A stretch of 61,098 bases of DNA from Betaproteobacteria bacterium (GTDB lineage: Bacteria; Pseudomonadota; Gammaproteobacteria; Burkholderiales; SG8-39), in assembly GCA_022340285.1 (NCBI GenBank), contig JAJDOG010000008.1:1-61098 (forward strand). Direction: 5' to 3'. The notes beneath the pieces were generated by a model. That model was not told where the DNA came from, did not search any database, and saw only the letters and a list, made by a program, of their open reading frames with translations. The position numbers were made by a program, and so were the translations under genes. Positions within the stretch are counted from its first letter, which is position 1. Each line of letters opens with the position of its first letter. This document shows positions 38,190 to 47,353 of the stretch, in pieces.

Positions 38190-39380
38190 ATGGATCTCGC
38201 CTATACCGCCGAGGAAGCCGCGTTCCGCGACGAGGTTCGCGACTTCGTGACAGCTAACCTTCCGGCCGATATCGCCCGCAAGGTGCTCGAGCATCGCCGC
38301 CTCGAGAAGAGCGACTACGCCCGCTGGCAGGACATTCTCGCGAAGCAAGGCTGGCTCGCCGGTCACTGGCCGGTCGAGCACGGCGGGTGCGGCTGGACGC
38401 CGGTGCAGAATCACATCTTCGACGAGGAAACCGCTGCGGCCGGTGCGCCGCGCCTCATCCCGTTCGGCCTCAACATGGTCGCGCCGGTGATCATGGCTTA
38501 CGGTAGCCCCTGGCAAAAGGAACACTATCTCTCACGTATTCGGACGAATCACGACTGGTGGTGCCAGGGCTACTCCGAGCCCGGCTCGGGGTCGGACCTT
38601 GCCTCGCTCAAGACCCGCGCCGTTCGCGACGGCGATCACTATCTCGTGAACGGCCAGAAGACCTGGACGACGCTCGCCCAGTACGCCGACATGATCTTCT
38701 GCCTGGTGCGTACCGACACGACCGTGAAGAAGCAGGAGGGCATCAGCTTTCTCCTCATCGACATGCACTCGCCCGGCATCACGGTCCGGCCGATCGTCAC
38801 GCTGGACGAGGAGCACGAGGTCAACGAGGTCTTCTTCGAGGACGTCAAGGTGCCGGTTGCGAACCTGGTCGGTGAGGAGGGCAAGGGCTGGACGTACGCG
38901 AAGTATCTCCTCGGCCACGAGCGCACCGGCATTGCCGGCGTCGGCGCGTCCAAGCGCGAGCTCGACACGCTGAAGCACATCGCCAAGATCCAGCGGAAGA
39001 ACGGCCGACCACTCGGCGACGACCCGGGATTCGCGGCGCGCATGGCGCAGGTCGAGATCGATCTGCTCGCGCTGGAGATGACCGTCATGCGCGTGCTGGC
39101 GAGCCGCGGCAAGGCGCCTGGGCCCGAGGCGTCGATACTCAAGATCAAGGGCACCGAGATCCAGCAGGCGCTCACCGAGCTGATGATGGAGGCGCTCGGT
39201 CCGTACGCGTTGCCGTTCCGCCCCGAGGCGATGACGCTCGATACCGAAGACGAGCTGGTCGGGCCGGACTACGCGGCGCCGCTCGCCGCGCGCTATTTCA
39301 ACTACCGGAAGGTCACCATCTACGGCGGCTCGAACGAGATTCAGCGCAATATCATTGCGCAGATGGTCTTGGGGTTGTAA
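38190..39380 (+). CDS. Acyl-CoA dehydrogenase, large subunit type
   Basis: FAD enzyme of 396 residues. Visible parts: substrate/FAD loop CQGYSEPGSGSDLASL, then NGQKTWTTLAQYAD, and the C-terminal signature YGGSNEIQRNIIAQ. The catalytic base is not assigned by eye. It resembles the large subunit of PimCD-like dehydrogenases acting on dicarboxyl or branched acyl-CoAs. The second, divergent dehydrogenase gene starts 41 bp later. Confidence 0.92.
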   Translation: MDLAYTAEEAAFRDEVRDFVTANLPADIARKVLEHRRLEKSDYARWQDILAKQGWLAGHWPVEHGGCGWTPVQNHIFDEETAAAGAPRLIPFGLNMVAPVIMAYGSPWQKEHYLSRIRTNHDWWCQGYSEPGSGSDLASLKTRAVRDGDHYLVNGQKTWTTLAQYADMIFCLVRTDTTVKKQEGISFLLIDMHSPGITVRPIVTLDEEHEVNEVFFEDVKVPVANLVGEEGKGWTYAKYLLGHERTGIAGVGASKRELDTLKHIAKIQRKNGRPLGDDPGFAARMAQVEIDLLALEMTVMRVLASRGKAPGPEASILKIKGTEIQQALTELMMEALGPYALPFRPEAMTLDTEDELVGPDYAAPLAARYFNYRKVTIYGGSNEIQRNIIAQMVLGL

Positions 39381-39421
39381 GAAGAATCGTGACCGTGCTT
39401 CTGCTTTGAGACGCTGAGTTG

Positions 39422-40561
39422 ATGGACTTTAGTTTTTCCGAAGAACAGCAGCTCCTGCGCGAGTCGCTCGCGCGCTACGTGGAGCGCGAGTACACATTCG
39501 AGAAGCGCCGCGCGATCCAGCGGTCCGCCGAGGGATTCAGCCATGAGGTCTGGTCGGCATTCGCGGAGATGGGGCTCCTCGGCCTGACGACACCGGAGGA
39601 ATACGGGGGTTACGGCGGAAGTGCGGTCGACACCCTCGTCGTCTCACAGGTGCTCGGCAGCGGACTCGTGGTCGAGCCCTACCTCGCGAGTGTGGTCCTC
39701 GGGACAGGGCTGGTCGCGCGCGCTGGATCGACCGCGCAAAAGGAAAGCCTGCTGCCTGCGGCGGCACGGGGGGAGTTGCTGCTGACGCTCGCTCACGCGG
39801 AGCCCGACTCGCGCTACGAGCTCGCCGAAGTGGCCACGAGCGCGCGGCGGCAAGGCAACCAGTTCGTACTTCAGGGTCACAAGGCGGTGGTTCCTTGGGG
39901 CGCTCAGGCGGACCGGCTCATCGTTTCGGCACGGACCGCGGGCGGTCCGCGCGATGCGCAGGGCATCAGCCTCTTCGTCATCGAGCGAGGGATGAAGGGC
40001 GTCGGCGCGCGAGACTACCGCACGATCGACGGGCAGCGTGCCGCCGAGGTCAAGCTGGACGACGTGCTGGTCGGCGCGGACGCCGTGCTGGGGCCGCTCG
40101 ACGGCGCGCTGCCGTTGCTCGAAGCGATCGCGGACGTCGGCGCCGCGGCGCTCTGCGCGGAAGCCGTGGGCGTGATGGAGACGCTGAACGCCCAGACGCT
40201 CGAATACATCAAGACGCGTCAGCAGTTCGGGCAGCCGATTGGCCGCTTCCAGGTCCTGCAGCACCGCGCGGTCGACATGTTCATTCACCTCGAGCAATCG
40301 AAGTCGATTGCTCTGCTTGCCGCGGTGCGTGCCGACTCGGCCGACGCCGCGGAGCGCCGCCGCGCGGTGTCGGCAGCGAAGGCGCACCTCGGGCGCTCGG
40401 GCCGTGCCGTCACGCAGATGGCGATCCAGTTGCACGGCGGGATGGGCGTCACCGACGAGTTGCCCGCGAGCCATTACGCGAAACGGCTCACGATGATCGA
40501 TTTCCACCTCGGCGATGCGGACTTTCACGTCGAGCGATTCGTCGCCGACGCGCGCGGCTGA
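39422..40561 (+). CDS. Acyl-CoA dehydrogenase, small subunit type
   Basis: A 379-residue acyl-CoA dehydrogenase-fold protein with weaker canonical loops: LLTLAHAEPDSRYEL replaces the usual FAD loop, while RQQFGQPIGRFQVLQH and QLHGGMGVTDE are kept. It probably forms a heteromer with the preceding dehydrogenase, as in PimC/PimD pairs. The ATG follows a TTG that could also be read as the start. Confidence 0.9.
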   Translation: MDFSFSEEQQLLRESLARYVEREYTFEKRRAIQRSAEGFSHEVWSAFAEMGLLGLTTPEEYGGYGGSAVDTLVVSQVLGSGLVVEPYLASVVLGTGLVARAGSTAQKESLLPAAARGELLLTLAHAEPDSRYELAEVATSARRQGNQFVLQGHKAVVPWGAQADRLIVSARTAGGPRDAQGISLFVIERGMKGVGARDYRTIDGQRAAEVKLDDVLVGADAVLGPLDGALPLLEAIADVGAAALCAEAVGVMETLNAQTLEYIKTRQQFGQPIGRFQVLQHRAVDMFIHLEQSKSIALLAAVRADSADAAERRRAVSAAKAHLGRSGRAVTQMAIQLHGGMGVTDELPASHYAKRLTMIDFHLGDADFHVERFVADARG

Positions 40562-40655
40562 AACACTCTGCCTTCGTGCCCGTGTATGATGCCCGGCAGC
40601 CGCGCGTCGCGGCGCCGCATCGCTCCTTCCCAACTTTGCTCCCATACATAGACCA

Positions 40656-41351
40656 ATGATCGATCTCTACACCTGGCCCACGCCGAACGGGCACAAGATC
40701 CACATCATGCTCGAGGAGACCGGCCTCGAGTACCGCATCCACCCGATCAACATCGGCGAAGGCGACCAGTTCAAACGGGATTTCCTCGAGATCAGTCCGA
40801 ACAACAAGATGCCGGCGATCGTTGATTCGGACGGTCCGGACGGCAAGCCGATGTCGCTTGCCGAGTCGGGCGCGATCCTGATCTATCTCGCGGGCAAAAC
40901 GGGAAAGCTTCTCCCCGAAAGCGTTCGCGACCGCTACGCCGTTCTGCAGTGGCTCATGTTCCAGATGGGGCACATCGGACCGATGCTCGGACAGGCGCAT
41001 CATTTCCGCGCCTACGCGCCGGAGAAGATCGAATATGCGATCGCGCGCTACACGAAGGAAGCGAACCGGCTCTACGGCGTGCTCGATCGCCGGCTCGGGG
41101 AGAGCGAGTATCTCGGCTGCGACGAGTACTCGATCGCCGACATCGCCACGATGCCGTGGCTGCGCTCGCACGAGCGGCAGGGCGTCGTGATGACGGAGTA
41201 CCCGAACGTCAAGCGCTGGTTCGACAAGCTGAACGCGCGGCCCGCGGTGCAGCGCGGGCTGCAGGTGCTGGCCCACGTGCGCCGGCCTCCGCCGGACGAT
41301 CCCAAGTGGCGGGAGAACATGTTCGGCGCCGCGCAGTACGCGCGTCACTGA
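40656..41351 (+). CDS. Glutathione S-transferase, YfcG/Ure2p-like
   Basis: A 231-residue GST with an N-terminal thioredoxin-fold domain (MIDLYTWPTPNGHKIHIMLEE), the NNKMPAIVDSDG loop, the LAESGAILIYLA glutathione-binding stretch, and an all-helical C-terminal domain. In E. coli relatives the activity is disulfide-bond reduction. It follows the dehydrogenase pair by 94 bp and may be co-transcribed. Confidence 0.93.
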   Translation: MIDLYTWPTPNGHKIHIMLEETGLEYRIHPINIGEGDQFKRDFLEISPNNKMPAIVDSDGPDGKPMSLAESGAILIYLAGKTGKLLPESVRDRYAVLQWLMFQMGHIGPMLGQAHHFRAYAPEKIEYAIARYTKEANRLYGVLDRRLGESEYLGCDEYSIADIATMPWLRSHERQGVVMTEYPNVKRWFDKLNARPAVQRGLQVLAHVRRPPPDDPKWRENMFGAAQYARH

Positions 41352-41438
41352 GAGGCGACGAGATTCTCCGGGCAGTCGCGGTGCCAGGTAGCCCCGTAGC
41401 CCCGGTGGGCAGCGGACCGCGCGCGAAGCCGGCTCGAT

Positions 41439-41478
41439 TAAGGGCGCAGTAAGACTGCAGTAAGGCAACCTCGCTAAG
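41439..41478 (+). promoter_or_regulatory. Candidate OmpR-family operator: TAAG repeats
   Basis: TAAG occurs at 41439, 41450 and 41461, exactly 11 bp apart, and again at 41475. GCAGTAAG is repeated perfectly at 41446 and 41457. The complement, CTTA repeated every 11 bp, is like PmrA/QseB-type boxes. It lies 34 bp before the cytochrome b561 start, in an operon that ends with an OmpR-type regulator. Confidence 0.6.
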
Positions 41479-41511
41479 GTCGATCCCGTGATTCATCGAC
41501 CGGAGGTTGTC

Positions 41512-42138
41512 ATGGACGGCAAGCAGCAGGAGCGGCGCCGGGTCTACGACCCGGTGCTGCGGTCTCTCCACTGGTGGAACGCGGCGGCGATCGTTGCGCT
41601 GCTCGCGACGGGTTGGGGCTCGGAGCTCTTCGAGCACGGCGCCCGCGAGCGCGCGGTGTGGACCGTGCACGTCTACGCAGGCTACGGCCTCGTACTCGGG
41701 CTGGTTGCGCGACTCGCATGGGGTCTCGTCGGACCACGCCATGCGCGGTTCACCGACATGTGGCACCCGCAGGCATGGCGCGGGCTTCTCACGCGATTTC
41801 GCCTTCCCGCAGATCATCGCTGGGGTCACGATCCGATCGCGAGCGCGGTCTATCTTGCAATCTACGGGATGCTGGTCGTCATGGCCGTGACGGGCATCGC
41901 ACTCGCGGCAACCGAGCTCGGCATCGGCCCGCTTGCAGGAGGGGCGCTGGACCAGGTGTGGCTGGGCAAGCTGCTCGAGGAACCGCACGAGTTCTTCGCG
42001 AACTTCATCGCGGCCTTCATCTTCGTGCATCTGTGCGCCCTTTGGGTTCACCAGCGCTTTGGCGGTGTTCCGGTCGCACAGAGCATGTGGACCGGCGTTC
42101 AGGTCCACGCGAAGCGCGGGGAGGCCACTCATGCATAG
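41512..42138 (+). CDS. Cytochrome b561-type membrane protein
   Basis: Di-haem-binding inner-membrane protein of 208 residues with about four helices. Helix residues include candidate haem histidines in LRSLHWWNAAA, WTVHVYAGYG, EPHEFFANF and FIFVHLCALWVH. The ATG has GGAGG five bases upstream, favoured over an in-frame GTG at 41488. It probably passes quinol electrons to the periplasmic cytochromes encoded next. Confidence 0.92.
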   Translation: MDGKQQERRRVYDPVLRSLHWWNAAAIVALLATGWGSELFEHGARERAVWTVHVYAGYGLVLGLVARLAWGLVGPRHARFTDMWHPQAWRGLLTRFRLPADHRWGHDPIASAVYLAIYGMLVVMAVTGIALAATELGIGPLAGGALDQVWLGKLLEEPHEFFANFIAAFIFVHLCALWVHQRFGGVPVAQSMWTGVQVHAKRGEATHA

Positions 42139-42520
42139 ATTTCTCGCGACTGTCCTGCTTGCCGCGCCCGCGGCTTTCGCGGCGACGCCGGCCGATCTGC
42201 TGGCCACCTACGAGGCGCAGGCCAAGCGCGCGGACGCCGCCTTCACGGGATTCTCGGCTGCGCGCGGTGCCGCGCTTTATCGGGGCAGTGGCTCGACGAC
42301 TTGCTCGAGCTGCCACTCGTCCGATCCGCGTCAACCGGGCCGGCACGCGCGCACCGGCAAGTCGATCGCGCCGCTCGCGCCCACCGCGAATCCCGGCCGG
42401 CTCACTGATCCGGCGAAGGCGGAGAAGTGGTTCGGCCGCAACTGCCGCGATGTGCTCGCGCGGGACTGCACCGCGCAGGAGAAGGGCGACTTCGTTCGAT
42501 TCTTGATGGACGCTAACTAG
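42131..42520 (+). CDS. shp: Periplasmic cytochrome c, SHP type (DUF1924)
   Basis: A 129-residue monohaem cytochrome with signal peptide (about 1-18) and haem site CSSCH (58-62). The region KAEKWFGRNCRDVLARDC fits SHP, whose unusual sixth haem ligand is an Asn and which binds O2 and NO. Two extra cysteines frame that segment. The gene overlaps the end of the b561 gene by eight bases. Confidence 0.88.
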   Translation: MHRFLATVLLAAPAAFAATPADLLATYEAQAKRADAAFTGFSAARGAALYRGSGSTTCSSCHSSDPRQPGRHARTGKSIAPLAPTANPGRLTDPAKAEKWFGRNCRDVLARDCTAQEKGDFVRFLMDAN

Positions 42521-42531
42521 AGGAGTACCTG

Positions 42532-43095
42532 ATGAAACTACGTCGAATCGCACCGATCGTCGTCCTCGCGCTGAGCGTCACGGCGACCGGTGTTCTGCTC
42601 GCCAGCGGAGAGAATTCCGAACGCGGCAACCTGGTCCCCCGGACGGTCAACGCAAAGTGGAAATCCGAATGCGGGGCTTGCCACGTCGCTTACCCGCCGG
42701 CGCTGCTTCCCGCTCGCTCATGGGAAGAGCTGATGGCGGGGCTTGCCAATCACTTCGGCGAGGACGCATCGCTGGACGCCACCACCGCCCGTGAAATCGG
42801 CGAGTACCTCGTCCGCGAAAGCGGCGACCGCGGCGCCAGCCGCACGGGTCGCAAGGCTGCGAACGCGATCGCGCCTGCCGATGCGCCGATGCGCATCACT
42901 GGTACGCGCTGGTTCCGTCACGAGCATGACGAGATCGCGCCCGCGGTGTGGCGTCGGGCCGCAATCGGCAGCCCGGCGAACTGTGCCGCTTGCCACAAGG
43001 GCGCGGCCGAACTCGACTTTTCCGAACATCGCGTGGCGATTCCGCGCGACAACAGTGCTTTCAGCGCGGGGCAGGCGTCGCTCGGAGCCCGCTAG
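42532..43095 (+). CDS. dhc: Diheme cytochrome c (DHC)
   Basis: A 187-residue exported cytochrome with haem sites CGACH (47-51) and CAACH (152-156) and a hydrophobic signal segment (about 7-24). In characterised systems DHC donates electrons to SHP. It follows shp by 11 bp. The b561 - SHP - DHC order implies a quinol-to-SHP electron chain. Confidence 0.9.
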   Translation: MKLRRIAPIVVLALSVTATGVLLASGENSERGNLVPRTVNAKWKSECGACHVAYPPALLPARSWEELMAGLANHFGEDASLDATTAREIGEYLVRESGDRGASRTGRKAANAIAPADAPMRITGTRWFRHEHDEIAPAVWRRAAIGSPANCAACHKGAAELDFSEHRVAIPRDNSAFSAGQASLGAR

Positions 43096-43103
43096 AATGG
43101 ACC

Positions 43104-43775
43104 ATGCGCATTCTGCTGGTGGAAGATGATTCGCTGCTCGGCGACGGTCTGCGCGTCGGGCTCGGGCAGGACGACCACGCGGTCGACTGGGTCCGCGACG
43201 GCGCCGCGGCCGACGCGGCGCTTCGAGCCGACCGCTTCGCGCTGGTCATACTCGATCTCGGGCTGCCGCGGCTCACTGGGCTCGAAGTCCTGCGCGCATT
43301 GCGAGGACGCGGCGACACGACACCGGTTCTGATCCTCACCGCGCGCGACGCGGTGACCGACCGGATCAGTGGTCTCGACGCGGGCGCCGACGACTATCTC
43401 GTCAAGCCGTTCGACCTGGGCGAGCTCAAAGCGCGCATCCGCGCACTGGTGCGGCGGGCCGCAGGCCGCGGTTCGCCCGAGATCCGTCACGGCCACCTCG
43501 TGCTGGACCCGGTCGCGCATGCCGTCACGATGAGCGGGAAGTCGATCGAGCTCTCGCGCACCGAGTTCGCTGTCCTCCACGAACTCATGCAAAACGCGGG
43601 ACGCGTGCTTTCGCGCGAGCGGCTCGAGGCGAGCCTGTACGGGTTCGGCGGGGAAATCGACAGCAACGCCGTGGAGGTCTATGTCCATCGGCTGAGGCGC
43701 AAGCTCGGCGCCGGGTTCATCAAGACGATCCGGGGCGTGGGGTACCTCGTAGAGAAAGCGGTCGAACGTGACTGA
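43104..43775 (+). CDS. OmpR-family response regulator
   Basis: A 223-residue two-domain regulator. The receiver domain has the acidic pocket VEDDS and phospho-acceptor Asp51 (VILDLGLP), and the output domain is a winged helix (SRTEFAVLHELMQN, then VEVYVHRLRRKLG). It is of the QseB/TctD subgroup. It starts 8 bp after dhc and overlaps the kinase gene by eight bases. It may bind the TAAG repeats at 41439. Confidence 0.95.
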   Translation: MRILLVEDDSLLGDGLRVGLGQDDHAVDWVRDGAAADAALRADRFALVILDLGLPRLTGLEVLRALRGRGDTTPVLILTARDAVTDRISGLDAGADDYLVKPFDLGELKARIRALVRRAAGRGSPEIRHGHLVLDPVAHAVTMSGKSIELSRTEFAVLHELMQNAGRVLSRERLEASLYGFGGEIDSNAVEVYVHRLRRKLGAGFIKTIRGVGYLVEKAVERD

Positions 43776-45111
43776 GCGGCCTTACTCGCTGCGCGGTCGA
43801 TTGGTCACGCTGTTGCTCGTCGGGTTCATTGTGGCCTGGAGCGCGGTTGCGGTGAAGAGCTACCTCGACGCCCGGCACGAGATCAGCGAGCTCTTCGACG
43901 CGCAGCTCGCCGAGTCGGCGCAGCTTCTGCTTGCTCAGGCCGGCCATGAGCCGGACGAGCTCGAGGCGCCCGAGCTTCGGTTGTCGCACAAGTACCAGCG
44001 GAAATTCGCCTTCCAGATTCGGGATCGCAGGGGGCGAGTGGTGCTTCGCTCGGCCGGTGCGCCTGCGGAAGCGCTGAGTGGCGGACGTGACGGGTTCGAA
44101 TCGCATGCCGCGGGTCGCGAGCGCTGGCGGGTCTTCACGCTGACCGACGAGCACCGCGGCGTGCGCATTGCGGTCGGCGAGCGCGACGACGTGCGCGCCG
44201 GGCTTGCTCGCCATATCGCGCTTGGCATGCTGACCCCGCTTCTTTACGCGTTACCCGCGTTCGGGCTCCTCATCTGGCTGGGCGTCGGGCGGAGTCTGCG
44301 GCCGCTCGAGCGTGTTGCGAATGCCGTGGAAAGCCGGGCCGCCGAGAACCTTTCGCCGGTCGCGGTCCAAGGCTTGCCGCGAGAGGTGGCACCGCTCGTA
44401 GGCTCCCTCAACAGCCTGCTCGCGCGCGTGCGCGAGGCGTTCGAAAAGGAGCGGCGCTTCACCGACGACGCAGCACACGAGCTGCGCACGCCCCTTGCCG
44501 CGATCAAGACGCACGCGCAGGTTGCACTGGCAGCGCGCGACGATGAGGAGCGACAGAACGCACTACACAGCATCGTGCGCGGCGCTGACCGGACCGCGCA
44601 CCTCGCCCACCAACTGCTCACGCTCGCCAGACTGGACAGCGGCGCCGCCCTCGACGGCGGCGCGACCGTCGATCTGCGCCGCGTGGCCGCCGAATCGGTG
44701 GCTTTGCTCGCGCCTTGGGCGCTCGAGAAGGGCGTTGAGACGACATTGGAAGACGGGCCTGCGGCGAGCGTTCGCGGGGACGCGACCCTCCTCGGCGTCA
44801 TGCTGCGCAACCTCGTGGACAATGCGATTCGCTATACGCCGGCCGGCGGCACCGTGAAGGTGAGGATTGCCCCGGACGACGGGCGTCCGGCGTGCGAGGT
44901 CGAGGATACCGGCCCGGGCATCGCGCCGGACGACCGCAGCCGCGTTCTGGAACGCTTCTACCGCGTGCTCGGCACGGAGGAGGAAGGTAGCGGACTCGGC
45001 CTCTCGATCGTCCGTCGCATCGCCGAGCTCCATGGCGGACGCGTCGATCTCGCTTCGGGGACCGGCGGACGGGGATTGCGCGCGCGCGTGACGTTCGCGG
45101 CGCCCCGCTGA
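43768..45111 (+). CDS. Sensor histidine kinase
   Basis: Membrane kinase of 447 residues: helix 1 about 12-33, a short periplasmic sensor, helix 2 about 150-175, HAMP-like linker, HisKA with His237 (AAHELRTPLAAIK), and the ATPase domain with N, G1 and G2 boxes (NLVDNAIRYTP, EDTGPGIAP, GSGLGLSIV). The GTG start overlaps the regulator gene. The sensor domain of about 115 residues shows no recognised fold; its operon suggests a redox, NO or O2 cue. Confidence 0.95.
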   Translation: MTERPYSLRGRLVTLLLVGFIVAWSAVAVKSYLDARHEISELFDAQLAESAQLLLAQAGHEPDELEAPELRLSHKYQRKFAFQIRDRRGRVVLRSAGAPAEALSGGRDGFESHAAGRERWRVFTLTDEHRGVRIAVGERDDVRAGLARHIALGMLTPLLYALPAFGLLIWLGVGRSLRPLERVANAVESRAAENLSPVAVQGLPREVAPLVGSLNSLLARVREAFEKERRFTDDAAHELRTPLAAIKTHAQVALAARDDEERQNALHSIVRGADRTAHLAHQLLTLARLDSGAALDGGATVDLRRVAAESVALLAPWALEKGVETTLEDGPAASVRGDATLLGVMLRNLVDNAIRYTPAGGTVKVRIAPDDGRPACEVEDTGPGIAPDDRSRVLERFYRVLGTEEEGSGLGLSIVRRIAELHGGRVDLASGTGGRGLRARVTFAAPR

Positions 45112-45144
45112 GAACGCGATCCGTGCGCGGAAGCGCGGCCCGGA

Positions 45145-45591
45145 TTACTTGCGGTTGTCGACGAGGCGCCGGAAGGTGCCGATCGCCTTGGCGAGGAGCA
45201 CGCCGGCGCCGTCGCGGGCCTCTCCCTCGCAAAAGGCGGTCGACTGACCGCCGTGGAGCACGCGCCCCTCGGCGCGCACGACCTCGCTCCGTCCGGCATT
45301 CATGAATCCCACGCTCATGTCGATCGTGATGATCCCGGTGTTCTCGCGATAGTGCCCGCGCACCGCCATGCTCATCACGACGTCGAGCATGGTCATGATC
45401 ACGCCGCCGTGCGCGCCGCCCCAGCTGTTCAGGAGCTCGGGCTTGCGGGGCAGCTCGACGATTGCGCGCGCCTCGGTGATCTCGATCGGGTGGATGCCGA
45501 GATGCTCGGCAAACGGAATCTGCCGCCAGTACTCGGCACCCGGCACTTCGTGTTGTATCGCGGGTTTCTGCATGGTCACGAAGTGTGTCAT
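45145..45591 (-). CDS. PaaI-type thioesterase
   Basis: Hot-dog thioesterase of 148 residues: LLNSWGGAHGGVIMTMLDVVMSM is the family core, with the expected HGG and an Asp in the following helix, then DMSVGFMNAG. It hydrolyses aromatic or medium-chain acyl-CoA. The start could be MTHFVTMQKP or six codons later. It is divergent from the cyclase gene. Confidence 0.88.
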   Translation of the reverse strand: MTHFVTMQKPAIQHEVPGAEYWRQIPFAEHLGIHPIEITEARAIVELPRKPELLNSWGGAHGGVIMTMLDVVMSMAVRGHYRENTGIITIDMSVGFMNAGRSEVVRAEGRVLHGGQSTAFCEGEARDGAGVLLAKAIGTFRRLVDNRK

Positions 45592-45719
45592 CGAAGCACC
45601 GACGCCGCAAGCGCGCGCAGGCGGGGCGGCGCGTTTGTTGCGTCCCGATGAGGAAGGGGGCATGATTCCTGCGCACCCGGGGCGCCGATTCGGGCGGCGC
45701 TTCGGCGGGAGGGAGAGCA

Positions 45720-47315
45720 ATGCCGGAGGAGCGAGGCACGCGCAAGCTCGCGGCGATTCTTGCTGCCGACGCGGTCGGCTACAGCCGGATGATGAGCGCG
45801 GACGAGGAGGGGACGCTGCGCGTCCTCGCCGGGCATCGCGCGATCATCGACAAGATCATCGAGCTCCACGAAGGGCGGATCGTCAGCACCGCAGGCGACA
45901 GCGTGCTCGCGGAATTCGCGAGCCCGGTGCTCGCGGTGCGCTGCGCCGTCGAAGTGCAGGAAGCGCTGAAGACGCGCAACCAGAGCCTCGCGTCCGACAG
46001 TCAGATGCTGTTTCGCGTCGGCATCAACCTGGGCGACGTGGTGGTGGCCGGTGACGATCTGCTCGGCGACGGCGTCAATGTCGCTGCGCGCCTGGAAAGC
46101 ATCGCCGAGCCGGGCGGGATCTGCATCTCGTCGAGCGTGTACGACCAGATCACCGGCAAGCTCAATCTGGGGCTCGAGGACATCGGCGAGCAGAATCTCA
46201 AGAACATCTCGCGGCCGATTCGCGTCTACCGGATCGCCGGCACCGGCGCGCCGACTCGCGCGCGGCCCACGCAGCGGGCGGGGCGCTCCGGATTGAAGTG
46301 GGCGCTCGGCGCACTCGTGATTCTCGTCGCGGCCGGGCTCTTCGCATGGCAGGCTGGGTGGCTCGCGGCGGGGACCGACGCGCGCGATCGCGCGGCGATC
46401 GACGCCGAGACGAAGCGCGCGCAAGAGGAGCGTGCACGGGCCGACGCGGAAGCGATCAAGCGCAAAGCCGACGCCGAGCTGGCCGCCGCGGAAAAACTTA
46501 GGCTCCAGAGCGAGCGTGCGGCCGCCGAATCCACAGCGAGAGCAACGCGCGAAGCCGCGGCGCGTGCCGTATCGGCCGCCCCTTCACAGGGCGCTGCAAC
46601 GCCTGCTTCCGTCGCGCCGGACTACGACGGCGTGTGGATGGCCGACCGCTCCTGCGACGCTTTCAAGGAGCTGGCCCCGTTCTCCGACAAGATTCCGGTC
46701 ACCGTGACGCAGGGCGAGTTCGTGGTCGAGCGCGGCCGCGCGGGTGAGCCGGGCTACATGATCGTTCGCGGTACGCCCGATGCGAACGGAAGCCTCGTGC
46801 TCCAGGGCGGTGCCGTGGCCGGGCATCCGTCAATTCGCGGCACCCAGATCCCTGCGATGTTCAAAGGCCGCCTCGACGGCGATCGATTCGTCCTGAAGGG
46901 CGGCATGGGTCGCCGTACGTGCGCCATGGTGCTCGTGCGCACAGGGCGCGTTGCCGCAGCGACGACAGCCGTGCCCGCGGCTTCATCTGACGACGGAAGC
47001 TGGATGGCGGCCCGGACATGCGAGGCTCACGCGGGGCGCCCCGCGATCGACGACCGGATCCCGGTCACGGTGATGCACGGTGAGTTCGTGCTCGAACGCG
47101 GCCACTCGGGCGAGCCGGGTTACCTTCACGCCGAGGGAAGGCTGAGCGCCGAGGGGATCTTGGTGATGACCGGCAACGGGATCGCGGGCCACCCATCGGC
47201 GCGCGGCAGAGCATACCCGGCCTTCTTCGAGGGACGGCGTGAAGGAAGTCGTTTCATCATGCACGGGAAGCTGGGTCCGCGCCCTTGCATGCTCGTGATC
47301 GCGCGCTCGAACTGA
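45720..47315 (+). CDS. Membrane class III adenylate/guanylate cyclase with duplicated C-terminal domain
   Basis: A 531-residue protein. The cyclase homology domain spans about 8-175 with likely metal aspartates Asp17 and Asp60 (AGDSVLAEF) and the late GDGVNVAARLES helix. A membrane helix (about 192-216) is followed by a charged coiled coil (222-285). Two tandem copies of a roughly 105-residue domain follow (about 301-410 and 420-531); both contain IPVTV, GEFVVERG or GEFVLERG, GEPGY and AGHPS. The repeats should be periplasmic and may be sensors. I do not recognise the domain. Confidence 0.88.
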   Translation: MPEERGTRKLAAILAADAVGYSRMMSADEEGTLRVLAGHRAIIDKIIELHEGRIVSTAGDSVLAEFASPVLAVRCAVEVQEALKTRNQSLASDSQMLFRVGINLGDVVVAGDDLLGDGVNVAARLESIAEPGGICISSSVYDQITGKLNLGLEDIGEQNLKNISRPIRVYRIAGTGAPTRARPTQRAGRSGLKWALGALVILVAAGLFAWQAGWLAAGTDARDRAAIDAETKRAQEERARADAEAIKRKADAELAAAEKLRLQSERAAAESTARATREAAARAVSAAPSQGAATPASVAPDYDGVWMADRSCDAFKELAPFSDKIPVTVTQGEFVVERGRAGEPGYMIVRGTPDANGSLVLQGGAVAGHPSIRGTQIPAMFKGRLDGDRFVLKGGMGRRTCAMVLVRTGRVAAATTAVPAASSDDGSWMAARTCEAHAGRPAIDDRIPVTVMHGEFVLERGHSGEPGYLHAEGRLSAEGILVMTGNGIAGHPSARGRAYPAFFEGRREGSRFIMHGKLGPRPCMLVIARSN

Positions 47316-47353
47316 GCCGACGGCCCCGTACGCGCCGGGAACGCTGGTTCACT

